NCBI RefSeq assembly: GCF_014076495.1
Contig: NZ_CP043575.1
Span: 1,426,001-1,490,000 of the forward strand
DNA: 64,000 nucleotides
Source of the DNA: Comamonas koreensis
Lineage (GTDB): Bacteria > Pseudomonadota > Gammaproteobacteria > Burkholderiales > Burkholderiaceae_C
Reading direction: 5' to 3'
The first letter of the stretch is position 1, and the number at the start of each line of letters is the position of its first letter. The notes under the pieces were generated by a model. It was not told where the DNA came from. It was given only the letters and a program-made list of their open reading frames with translations, and did not search any database. Positions 1 through 7,973 of the stretch are shown here, one piece after another. The position numbers and the translations under genes were made by a program.

Positions 1-67
1 TCCAGGTGCCAGGCCATTGTCAGCCAAACCGCTGCTGCGATAGCTGTAAAAGATGTACGGTAATTTA

Positions 68-90
68 TTAGTTTAGTATTATTAAACTAA
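68..90. repeat. AT-rich 8-bp inverted repeat at a sequence junction
   Basis: TTAGTTTA (68-75) and TAAACTAA (83-90) form a perfect 8-bp inverted repeat around a 7-base loop. It sits in an AT-rich patch (about 52-115) exactly where the TonB receptor reading frame begins to be recognisable, so it may mark a recombination or deletion junction. There is no T-run typical of a terminator. What lies in 1-60 is not identifiable. Confidence 0.5.
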
Positions 91-114
91 CTATTGTTCC
101 TATTGCGTTTCGCG

Positions 115-1039
115 TTGGGGCGGGCTGTCTATCGTGTGCCCGGCGCCGACTGGACCACCAACCTCTACAACCCGGTATGGGGCCCGGCTGCCGACTTTGT
201 CGCGCCCCACATCGATGGCGCAAGACCGCGTGCAGCTCACCTTGGGCGTGCGCCGCCAGCAGGTGGTCAGCGACAGCTACAACATCACCTCGGGCGCGCG
301 TACCTCGCGCTATGACGAAAGCGCCACCTCGCCCGCCGCTGCGCTGCTGGTCAAGGCCAGCGACAACCTCTCGCTCTACGCCAACTACATCGAAGGACTG
401 AGCCAGGGCGCCACCGCACCGATGACCGCCGCCAACGCCGGCGAAGTGTTTGCGCCCTGCAAGAGCAAGCAAAAGGAGATGGGCCTGAAGCTCGACCTGG
501 GCGACTTCGCCCACACCGTCAGCGTGTTTGAGATCACCCGGCCCAGCAGCTATACCGACCCTGTGACCAACGTCTTCTCGTTCGGCGGTGAGCAGCGCAA
601 CCGAGGCATTGAGTGGAGCTTCTTCGGCAGCGCCATGCACGGCCTGCGCCTGATGGGCGGCGTGGCCTACACTGCCCCGAAGCTGACGCAAACCGCTGGT
701 GGCGTCAACCAAGGCAAGCTCGCCACCGGCACCCCCAAGTGGCAAGGCAAGCTGGGTGCGGAGTGGGATGTTCCTGGCGTGCAAGGCCTGGCCCTCAGCG
801 CCAACGCCACCGCCGTGTCCCGCCAGTACATCAGCGCCGACAACAGCCTCTGGGCCGCCGGCCGCACCACCTATGACCTGGGCGCCCGCTACATCACCAA
901 GGTGGCCGACAAACCAGTCACCTTGCGGGCATCTGTTCTGAACGCGACCAACAAGTCGTACTGGGGCATGCCCCAGCTGTCCAGCCTGGCGCTGGGCGCG
1001 CCGCGTACGTTTGCGCTGTCGGCGTCGGTGGATTTTTAA
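115..1039 (+). pseudogene. TonB-dependent siderophore receptor, 5'-truncated and frameshifted
   Basis: The C-terminal part of an outer-membrane TonB-dependent siderophore receptor. From about 211 to 1039 one frame gives typical beta-barrel sequence (AQDRVQLTLGVRRQQV, then SLYANYIEGLS, ending in the strand FALSASVDF with a terminal Phe). Just upstream, a different frame (about 121-210) gives equally convincing receptor sequence (VPGADWTTNLYNP, WGPAADFVAP). The two pieces join around 205-220 with a frame change, and the usual linker before the DRVQLTLG strand seems partly missing, so there is a small deletion as well. The signal peptide, plug domain and first half of the barrel are absent. Before about 115 the sequence becomes AT-rich and non-coding. 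The gene should be non-functional. The receptor identity is sure, the substrate is unknown. Confidence 0.8.
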
Positions 1040-1095
1040 TTAAGTTAGTAGCTAGCCCGCTGCAGCGCTTGCCGCTGCGGTGGGTGATGTGAGTG

Positions 1096-1140
1096 AGCCC
1101 AGATTGCTGCTGCCGTTGGCAGGGGGCGTCTGGGCTTTTT
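1096..1140 (+). terminator. Intrinsic terminator after the receptor remnant
   Basis: AGCCCAGA (1096-1103) pairs with TCTGGGCT (1129-1136), the intervening bases can form a smaller CTGCTGCC/GGCAG hairpin, and a T-run follows. It is placed as expected about 60 bp after the receptor stop codon. Confidence 0.75.
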
Positions 1141-1719
1141 GTTGGGTTGGCCCGGTTTGAAGCGCGCAGATGCCGTCAACGCGAGGCACTGTGCAGACGC
1201 AAAAAAACATGCCCTCAGCATGTGTGTAGATAGAGAGAGATCAGGGGAGGGTAGACAGAAGGTCTGGTGGTGCTGGCTTGCCAAACATTGGCAGGGCAGA
1301 GCAAAGGCGTTTTCAGAGACTGGATCGCTGCGCTGCAATGGCGCTATCGAAGCCGGTGTTCATCGCAAAAAAATGCGTGGCTAGTGTGAACCATTGGCTG
1401 GCAAAAACGACTTCCGGACAGTTCCGGTCAGTCGCCCCACGATGAACCTTGGAGTAGCCGCAATTGCTACGCCATGGGTGCAGTATATGATCAATTGAGA
1501 ATCATTCGCAAATAAGCTTTGGGGTTGTGGGGGGATTGGGGTGGGGTGCAGAGAGCCGATGAATCGTAAACGGCAATTCTTGGAGTTCGGGTTGGCGGAG
1601 GCCGGGAGATCTTCAAAGGGGTAGACGTTGCATCGAAGTTGGTATCGAGCTTCTGATGGCAGTGCTCAGCCATTGATCGCTGTTTTAGGCTGGATGCGGT
1701 CTATCAATTTGACTAGGCG
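1141..1719. other. Gene-free stretch with an orphan Fur box
   Basis: About 580 bp with no ORF that looks like a real protein on either strand; the short ORFs have low-complexity, atypical translations. The only recognisable signal is a Fur-like inverted repeat at 1496-1510. With the broken receptor to its left, this reads as eroded DNA. Confidence 0.55.
1496..1510. promoter_or_regulatory. Fur-box-like inverted repeat
   Basis: TGAGAAT-C-ATTCGCA fits the 7-1-7 Fur model with 6 of 7 bases symmetrical. No iron gene follows within 200 bp on either strand (the nearest coding region is the small membrane protein ending at 1720), so its target appears to be lost. Confidence 0.5.
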
Positions 1720-2094
1720 TTATGGCCGCCATCGGGTGGTCGGCAGTCTTGCATCTCCGCCATACATGCGCCCTCGATTCATGTCCTCACTTGCTGGCGC
1801 ATTAGACCGCTTGGCCACCCATGCCATATACAAGATTCCCAGAATGCAAAGAATCAGCGCCGGCCAGCCAACAACAAACACTCCCAAGACCCCTTCAAAG
1901 AAAAACAGCAGACAGATCCATAGCTGTGTAGGCCTGAACCGTCGCAGCGCTTGTTGGTGCATGCGAGCATCATCCTGCTCATCCACTCCGGAACCAGAGG
2001 GATCAAGCACTTCAGCTTCGATAAGGCCTTCACCCAAGGAAGTTTGACTGACGACTTCATCGGTCACGACAAGGAGCTTGTGCTCGTGCTCCAT
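1720..2094 (-). CDS. Small membrane protein of unknown function
   Basis: A 124-residue protein, not recognised as a named family. The N-terminal ~60 residues are acidic and hydrophilic (MEHEHKLLVVTDEVVSQ). A hydrophobic stretch (LWICLLFFFEGVLGV through LILCILGILYMAWVA) then predicts two closely spaced membrane helices, followed by a short basic tail. The ATG at 2094 is chosen because GAAAGG lies just upstream; the longer version has an atypical N-terminus. It is divergent from the XRE regulator gene at 2246, with about 150 bp between them. Confidence 0.6.
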   Translation of the reverse strand: MEHEHKLLVVTDEVVSQTSLGEGLIEAEVLDPSGSGVDEQDDARMHQQALRRFRPTQLWICLLFFFEGVLGVFVVGWPALILCILGILYMAWVAKRSNAPASEDMNRGRMYGGDARLPTTRWRP

Positions 2095-2245
2095 AGCAAT
2101 AAATCCTTTCAGGTTGATGCATAAATGCGGACGCTCGGGTGGCGTGCTTGCAAGCATTCAGAGGGCGGTTTGGTTGCAGAAATAGTCCATTTCAGACTAT
2201 TCCAGAACGGACTTTAACTTGTGAGCAGTTTCATGTCCATCCACC

Positions 2246-2530
2246 ATGTACCGCTCCACCCACAATCCCAACTACCAGCTCTTACTGTCCGTTCTCACTG
2301 CCACGCGCAAGCGTATGGGCGTGTCGCAAGTGGAGCTGGCACAGCGTCTTGGTAACACGCAGACTTTTGTGTCCAAGTGCGAGCGTGGCGAGCGGCGCAT
2401 TGATGCTGTGGAATTGGTGGAGTTCGCGGAGGCGCTTGGTGTGCCACCGTTGGAGGTCCTTGCGGAATACCTCGAAAGACGGGATAGCAACCTATTCGCA
2501 GCTAGCAAGAAGACGAGAAGCCGAAGCTAA
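2246..2530 (+). CDS. XRE-family helix-turn-helix regulator
   Basis: A 94-residue single-domain DNA-binding protein. Residues about 11-68 form a Cro/C1-type HTH: LLSVLTATRKRMGVSQVELA is helix 1-2, LGNTQTFVSKCERGERR carries the recognition helix, and the rest (LVEFAEALGVPPLEVL) matches the last helices of the fold. A short polar tail follows, with no ligand or dimerisation domain. Such lone XRE proteins regulate nearby genes, restriction-modification systems or toxin-antitoxin pairs, but no partner is obvious here. The following 190 bp to 2717 hold nothing recognisable. Confidence 0.8.
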   Translation: MYRSTHNPNYQLLLSVLTATRKRMGVSQVELAQRLGNTQTFVSKCERGERRIDAVELVEFAEALGVPPLEVLAEYLERRDSNLFAASKKTRSRS

Positions 2531-2717
2531 AAGGGGGCAGACTACGCAGCGTTGGGTTGCGGAAAACTGCGTGTGCGAGCGAGCGTGGAGAAAGTCAGAT
2601 AGCCCGGTGTATCTGGTGCCTTTGCCTGTTCTTTCCTGTTAAGGAGCAGAGATAGAGGCTCTCCTCGATTGGAGCGTAAATTCGCCGTAAACCTTCTCCC
2701 TTGAAAGCACCTCACTT

Positions 2718-3125
2718 ATGCCTTTGTATGTGGCTCACTTCCTCATAAAGGAGGAAAACCTTTGGTTGAACAATCAACCACCGTACGAGGTTCTTCGCAT
2801 TGAAGAACATCACTTTCTCGCATTGCATATGTTCGCAGCCGGCGACCCAGAGGCGGCATACAGCCGCGCTTTGGACATGCTCCCTGGCTTGAGCGATGCG
2901 AACCACGAAGGGCCCGGCGATCGAACACATTTCGAAGCGATTGGTATCTTCGATCTCGACGAAGTGTTCGTCGCTGAGGATCTTTCAACCAACCTGAACG
3001 ACATCTATGGTGTTGATATTGGGGTGTTGGACATTGAGGAACTGCTGCATAAGCGATCTAGGGCCAAGCATGAGTTGCGCCTCTTCAAATATCAGACGGG
3101 CTTAGCTGCAACCGCAGCGAGTTAG
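2718..3125 (+). CDS. Hypothetical protein, DUF4288-like
   Basis: A 135-residue soluble protein. The layout MPLYVAHFLIK ... FAAGDPEAAYSRALDML ... HFEAIGIFDLDEV resembles DUF4288: a strand, an 'AxDxEEAYxxA' helix, then 'xGIxDLxEV'. This is a weak by-eye match. Base composition is clearly less GC-rich than the flanking operons, suggesting later acquisition. It has its own upstream gap and no partner gene. Function unknown. Confidence 0.6.
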   Translation: MPLYVAHFLIKEENLWLNNQPPYEVLRIEEHHFLALHMFAAGDPEAAYSRALDMLPGLSDANHEGPGDRTHFEAIGIFDLDEVFVAEDLSTNLNDIYGVDIGVLDIEELLHKRSRAKHELRLFKYQTGLAATAAS

Positions 3126-3205
3126 CAATCTTCCCTAAATCCGCTGGGCCATTTAGCTCGCCGCGTGCAGTATTGACGCGTATCTCTAACGCGCCCGCTA
3201 CCCCC

Positions 3206-4171
3206 TCACCCCAGCGCCGTATCCAACACCATCATCAAAACAAACCCCACCATCAACCCCGTAGTCGCAAAAAACTCATGCCCCTTGCGGTGCGATTCCG
3301 GGATGATTTCGTGGCTGATGACGAAGAGCATGGCGCCGGCGGCGAAGCCCAGGCCCCAGGGCAGGAGCAGGGCGGAGCTGCCGATGATGGCGGCGCCGGC
3401 GACGGCGCCCAGGGGTTCGACCAGGCCGGAGGCAATGCCCAGCAGGACGGAGAAGCCTCGGCTGTAGCCGACGGCCAGCAGCGCGGCGGCAACGACAAAG
3501 CCTTCGGGCACATCCTGGATAGAGATGCCGATGGCCAGCGCATTGGCGCGCATGCCTTCATTGCCGGCGTAGCCCACGCCAATGGCCAGGCCTTCTGGCA
3601 GGTTGTGCAGGATGATCGCAAACACAAAGAGCCAGGTGCGGCGCAGCTGCTGGGCGCTGGCGCCTTCGCGGCCTTTGATGAAATGTTCGTGGGGCAGCAG
3701 GCGGTCCATGGCCAGCAGGGCCAGGCCGCCTAGCAGGATGGAGGTGCCAACCACACCGCCGGCAGCCCAGGCGCTGCCGCCCATCAGGTTGGAGGCGCGT
3801 GCGGCATCCAATGCGGGGATGACCAGCGAGAACGCGCAGGCAGCCAGCATCACGCCGGCGCCAAATCCAAAAAGAGTGTCCCGTGTGCGTTCCGACGGAC
3901 GCTGGGCCAGCAGCACGGGCAAGGTGCCCAAGGCAGTGGCCAGCGCGGCCATGCAGCCGCCCAGCAACGCGTTGCGCACCGAGGGCTGGTTTTTCAAGCC
4001 ATCCCAGATCAGTGCGGCCAGCGCAAATACCCCCAGGGCACAGATCAACAGACCGATGCGGGTTTGCAGCTTGAGCGCCGGTTTGGGCGCAGGGCTGGCG
4101 GTGCTGCGCGATCCGTCATCGCGCGGGTCGGGCTGGTTGTCCATTTCCATCGGTTGGTTGCCTGGGGTCAT
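3206..4171 (-). CDS. ZIP-family metal transporter (GufA/ZupT type)
   Basis: An inner-membrane divalent-metal (Zn/Fe/Mn) importer of 321 residues. After a ~35-residue hydrophilic N-terminus there are about eight hydrophobic helices. The ZIP signature is clear: HNLPEGLAIGVGY in the fourth core helix and QDVPEGFVVA in the next, supplying the His/Glu metal ligands, plus a late SHEIIPESH motif. The His-containing loop between helices 3 and 4 is short (PHEHFIKGREG). It is the last gene of a minus-strand series DUF2325 / OrfX-like / sod / ZIP that starts behind a Fur box. From memory, P. aeruginosa has a similar Fur-controlled sodM-orfX group beside a ZIP gene, so a role in metal supply under iron limitation is inferred. 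Confidence 0.85.
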   Translation of the reverse strand: MTPGNQPMEMDNQPDPRDDGSRSTASPAPKPALKLQTRIGLLICALGVFALAALIWDGLKNQPSVRNALLGGCMAALATALGTLPVLLAQRPSERTRDTLFGFGAGVMLAACAFSLVIPALDAARASNLMGGSAWAAGGVVGTSILLGGLALLAMDRLLPHEHFIKGREGASAQQLRRTWLFVFAIILHNLPEGLAIGVGYAGNEGMRANALAIGISIQDVPEGFVVAAALLAVGYSRGFSVLLGIASGLVEPLGAVAGAAIIGSSALLLPWGLGFAAGAMLFVISHEIIPESHRKGHEFFATTGLMVGFVLMMVLDTALG

Positions 4172-4204
4172 GTGCGTGCTCGCGTGCTCGAAGAAGGGAG
4201 TGAC

Positions 4205-4831
<627 letters not shown>

Positions 4832-4887
4832 ATCGTGTGTCAGTTGTTGAGTGGAGAACAGGGTGGTCAATGCCGGTGCGGCGGCTG

Positions 4888-5382
4888 TCAGTGCAGCAGC
4901 GTGCCCGGCGGCGGGTTGCCCGAAGGCATGGGAACGCTGTGGGCCTGCCGCTCCATCGCATCCTCGCGCTCGCGGGCGGCGCAGCGGTTGTGGTGCTCGG
5001 TCAAGGCGGCAAAGGTGTGGTGCAGGTGCTTGCAGGCGGCCGATCGCAGGTCGGCGCTGGCATGGTCGTCGCGCGTCAAGGCCAGCAGTTGGTGGTGGGC
5101 GCAGTTGATGCACTCGCCCGCTGATATCGGCTGGCTCAAGGTGTTGAAGCAGTCGGCCAGGTTCAGATGCGCGACCACAAAGGCGGCCAGGCGGTCATCG
5201 GCGCAGACCCCGGCCGGCGCATCGTGGAACAGCTGGTGCGCCACGCGTAGCGCATGCTCATGCCAGGCCAGCGCTTGCTCGGGGCGGTTGTCGCGGCTGG
5301 CTTCCACGCCGGTCTGGGTCAGGCGCTCCCATTCGCGCAGCAGCAGCGGGCCCGATACGGAGGACGGAAAACGCGAGCTCAT
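4888..5382 (-). CDS. OrfX-like protein of the sod operon, function unknown
   Basis: A 164-residue soluble, mostly helical protein with no signal peptide. It has conserved-looking Cys/His patches: [24 protein letters not shown] and [20 protein letters not shown]. The layout ([37 protein letters not shown]) looks TPR-like at the N-terminus. A hypothetical gene of similar size (orfX) precedes sod in the Fur-regulated Pseudomonas cluster, and this is probably its counterpart, though only by position and recalled similarity. Its ATG overlaps the stop of the upstream DUF2325 gene, so the two are translationally coupled. Confidence 0.7.
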   Translation of the reverse strand: MSSRFPSSVSGPLLLREWERLTQTGVEASRDNRPEQALAWHEHALRVAHQLFHDAPAGVCADDRLAAFVVAHLNLADCFNTLSQPISAGECINCAHHQLLALTRDDHASADLRSAACKHLHHTFAALTEHHNRCAAREREDAMERQAHSVPMPSGNPPPGTLLH

Positions 5383-5915
5383 GGCAGCTCCTTGGCGGGC
5401 ACGCTGGCCGCCGTCATCACCCAGGCGTGCGAGGCCTTGGCGGTTTCTGTGGGGACAAAGCCCTGGGGGTCTTCCAGCAGGCAGGTGCTGCCCAGGCGCT
5501 TGCACTGGTCATGCTCGCGCCAGTAGCCGCCGTGGCTGATGCAGCCGGTCTGGCAGATCACCAGGTTGGTGGCATGCTGGCCCAGCTCTTGCAGATAGGC
5601 ATCGGGTGGTGGCGGGGGCACGGCGGCCACTTCCATCGTCGCGGCCGGGTCCACACAGCGGCGCACGGCCGTGACGGCCGCCCGGTTGGCGATGGCCGAC
5701 AGGTGCACCAGGCGGTCTTCGCGCTCCCAGATGAGGGCGCTGTCGCGCATGATGACCTGAGCCCGCAGCTGGGTGACCTGGGCGCGCAGCGCCTCGACTT
5801 CCGCGCGCAGTGCATCGACCTGGGCCGTGCAGCGCGCTTGCAGTGCAGCATAGTGGCGCAGCATCACACCGTGCTCCTGCACCAACGGATGGATGTCACT
5901 GTCTGGGTTTGGCAC
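5379..5915 (-). CDS. DUF2325-type protein with N-terminal coiled coil
   Basis: 178 residues. Residues about 20-60 are a heptad-rich coiled coil (QVDALRAEVEALRAQVTQLR). The C-terminal third has the DUF2325 layout: ATNLVICQTGCISHGGYW, then HDQCKRLGSTCLLED, a small Rossmann-like unit with a Cys-x3-Ser-His pattern. The start is GTG at 5915, preceded by GGAGG; this beats internal ATGs because it keeps the full N-terminus. It is the first gene behind the Fur box at 5993-6007 and overlaps the OrfX-like gene by 4 bp. DUF2325 proteins often sit near metal and redox genes; the molecular role is not known. Confidence 0.75.
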   Translation of the reverse strand: MPNPDSDIHPLVQEHGVMLRHYAALQARCTAQVDALRAEVEALRAQVTQLRAQVIMRDSALIWEREDRLVHLSAIANRAAVTAVRRCVDPAATMEVAAVPPPPPDAYLQELGQHATNLVICQTGCISHGGYWREHDQCKRLGSTCLLEDPQGFVPTETAKASHAWVMTAASVPAKELP

Positions 5916-5989
5916 GGTTGGCTCGCCTCCACGGGATAAACGGAAAACACTTTGCTCGGCATCAAGGCAGCGTCAAATAAAAACATAAT

Positions 5990-6010
5990 AAATGAGAATC
6001 GTTTCTATTC
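5990..6010. promoter_or_regulatory. Fur box upstream of the DUF2325-sod operon
   Basis: AAATGAGAATCGTTTCTATT contains TGAGAAT (5993-5999) with a second half-site ATTCGCA spaced seven bases later. It lies 75 bp upstream of the GTG at 5915 and resembles the repeat at 1496. It fits iron repression of the minus-strand cluster. Confidence 0.6.
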
Positions 6011-6112
6011 GCAAACTCATTTGTATATGGCCTGCCTGCAAGCAGTGGAATAGTGCAATCGGCTGCGCGAGCCTGACGGCCAGAAGGGGACATGGCGGCA
6101 AAGTTAAAATAG

Positions 6113-6128
6113 CTGTATAAAAATACAG
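6113..6128. promoter_or_regulatory. LexA (SOS) box upstream of fan1-helicase
   Basis: CTGTATAAAAATACAG is CTG-N10-CAG with an AT-rich centre and symmetrical CTGTAT/ATACAG ends, very close to the gamma/beta-proteobacterial LexA consensus. It lies 37 bp before the fan1 ATG, where RNA polymerase would bind. Confidence 0.75.
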
Positions 6129-6164
6129 ATCGGCTATCACTCACCCACACCGCATCCGACCCCC

Positions 6165-7973
6165 ATGCTGGCCCCCCACCGCTACTACTACCTGCACAAC
6201 TTCGAGCGCGCGCTGCAGTGGCTGGGGCAGCGCTATGGCGATGTGCTGGACGCGCAGGAGCAGCAGTTTCTGGCGGACTTTGCCCAGGCCCCCATGCCGT
6301 CGCAGGCGCTGATGGTGCGCATGCTGATGCGGCGCGGGCCCTGGTTCCGCGCGGACAAGCTGGTCTACGACGAGATTCCCGATGTACATGCCGCCGCGCA
6401 GCCCTTGCTGGCACTGGGCTGGATCGATGCCGATGCCGATATGGCGTTGGCCGAGCTGTTTGCGCTGCACACCAAGCCCGAGCTGCTGCAGATCTTTGCC
6501 AATGCCGGCTTGGCGCGCTCGCTGCGCAAGGCGGACATGCTGGCCCAACTTGCGCAATGGGCTCAGCAGTCTGATCCAGGTACCGAGCAAGAAGCCCAAG
6601 AGCAGCTGCAGCCCTACCACCGCTGGCATCCGCAAGCCGAACATGCCGCCTGGCGCGTCACCGTCGGCGAGCTGGCCGAGGGCCTGCGCCTGATGTTCTT
6701 TGGCAATCTGCACCAGGACTGGTCAGAGTTTGTGCTGGCCGACCTGGGCATCTTCAAATACGAGACGGTGGCCTTTGATGCGCAGTCGCGCGCCTTCCAG
6801 ACCCGCGCCGATGTGCAGGGCTACCGCCAGCTGCAGCAGTGGCGCCAGGCGGTGGATGAGGACGAAGACCGCCAGGCGCTGATGGACGCGTTGACCACCT
6901 GGCGCAGTGCCAACCCCTGGCTGCAGCAGCGCCATGCCAAGGTGCTGCTGCGCCTGGGCCAGGCCTGTGAGCGCAGCCAAAGCTGGGCGCTGGCCGAGCA
7001 GGCCTATGCTGCCAGCCCCTACCCGGGCGCACGCCACCGCCGCATGCGCGTGCTCGAACGCATGGAGCGCTTTGACGAGGCCCTGGCCTTGGCCAGCGCC
7101 GCTGCGCAGCAGCCCGAGAGCGATGAGGAAAGCCAGCGCCTGGCCCGCATGCTGCCGCGCTTGCGCCGCCACCTGGGCCAGCGCAGCGCCAGCCGCCGCG
7201 CGCTCAAACCCGAGGTGGCGCAGCTGCGTGAGGATGTGGCGCTGGACCGGGTGCTGCGCATGCCACGCATGCAACACGATCTGGCGGCGATGGATGCGCT
7301 GAGCGATGCCGCAGCGTTGGAGGCCGCCTTGCGCGCTGGCGACGCGATGAAAACCGCCGAGGTCACCGAAGGCCTGCGCCTGATGCCTGTGGAATACGCC
7401 TTGCGCGACCACTGGCACCGCGACGATGCGCCGGTGTTTTATGTCGAGAACGCGCTGGTCAACTCGCTGTTTGGCCTGCTGTGCTGGCCGGCGATTTTTG
7501 CGCCTTTGCCAGGGGCGTTTTTTCATCCGTTCCAGGCGGGGCCGGCCGATGTCTATGCGCCCGATTTTGTCGCGCGGCGTGCGGCGCTGTTTGAGGCTTG
7601 TCTGGCGACCTTGGACGACGGCAGCTACGCCGAGGTGATCCGCCAGCGCTTTGCCGACAAGGCTGGCCTGCAATCGCCCTTTGTGTTTTGGAGCACGTTG
7701 ACGCAGGCGCTGCTGGACCATGCGCTGGCCTGCATACCGGCGGCCCACCTCCAACTGCTGTTCCAGCGCCTGCTCGGCAATCTGCAGGCCAACCGCACGG
7801 GCTTTCCGGACCTGGTGCGCTTTTGGCCGCAAGAGCGGCGCTACCAGCTGGTGGAGGTCAAAGGCCCGGGCGACAAGCTGCAGGACAACCAGATCCGCTG
7901 GCTGGAGTACTGCGCCGCCCATGGCATACCCGTGGGCGTCTGCCATGTGCAGTGGCGCGAGGCGGGCGCATGA
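6165..7973 (+). CDS. fan1: FAN1-type structure-specific nuclease (VRR-NUC)
   Basis: Bacterial homologue of the FAN1 nuclease, which cuts 5' flaps and helps unhook DNA interstrand crosslinks; 602 residues, about the size of bacterial FAN1. The N-terminal helical region (HRYYYLHNFERALQWL ... RYGDVL) and a central TPR-like helical part (AEQAYAASPYPGARHRRMRVLERM) match the SAP/TPR layout. The C-terminal VRR-NUC domain carries the catalytic series PDLVRFW ... YQLVEVKGPGDKLQDNQ (about residues 550-580), i.e. the D, ExK and Q residues of the PD-(D/E)XK fold. A LexA box lies just upstream. The stop overlaps the helicase start (ATGA), so the two are coupled. Confidence 0.88.
   Translation: MLAPHRYYYLHNFERALQWLGQRYGDVLDAQEQQFLADFAQAPMPSQALMVRMLMRRGPWFRADKLVYDEIPDVHAAAQPLLALGWIDADADMALAELFALHTKPELLQIFANAGLARSLRKADMLAQLAQWAQQSDPGTEQEAQEQLQPYHRWHPQAEHAAWRVTVGELAEGLRLMFFGNLHQDWSEFVLADLGIFKYETVAFDAQSRAFQTRADVQGYRQLQQWRQAVDEDEDRQALMDALTTWRSANPWLQQRHAKVLLRLGQACERSQSWALAEQAYAASPYPGARHRRMRVLERMERFDEALALASAAAQQPESDEESQRLARMLPRLRRHLGQRSASRRALKPEVAQLREDVALDRVLRMPRMQHDLAAMDALSDAAALEAALRAGDAMKTAEVTEGLRLMPVEYALRDHWHRDDAPVFYVENALVNSLFGLLCWPAIFAPLPGAFFHPFQAGPADVYAPDFVARRAALFEACLATLDDGSYAEVIRQRFADKAGLQSPFVFWSTLTQALLDHALACIPAAHLQLLFQRLLGNLQANRTGFPDLVRFWPQERRYQLVEVKGPGDKLQDNQIRWLEYCAAHGIPVGVCHVQWREAGA

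Noticed and set aside
68..784. Long minus-strand ORF over the TonB receptor remnant
   Set aside because: It is a shadow of the receptor frame; low-complexity Gly/Ala/Arg-rich translation and no family resemblance.
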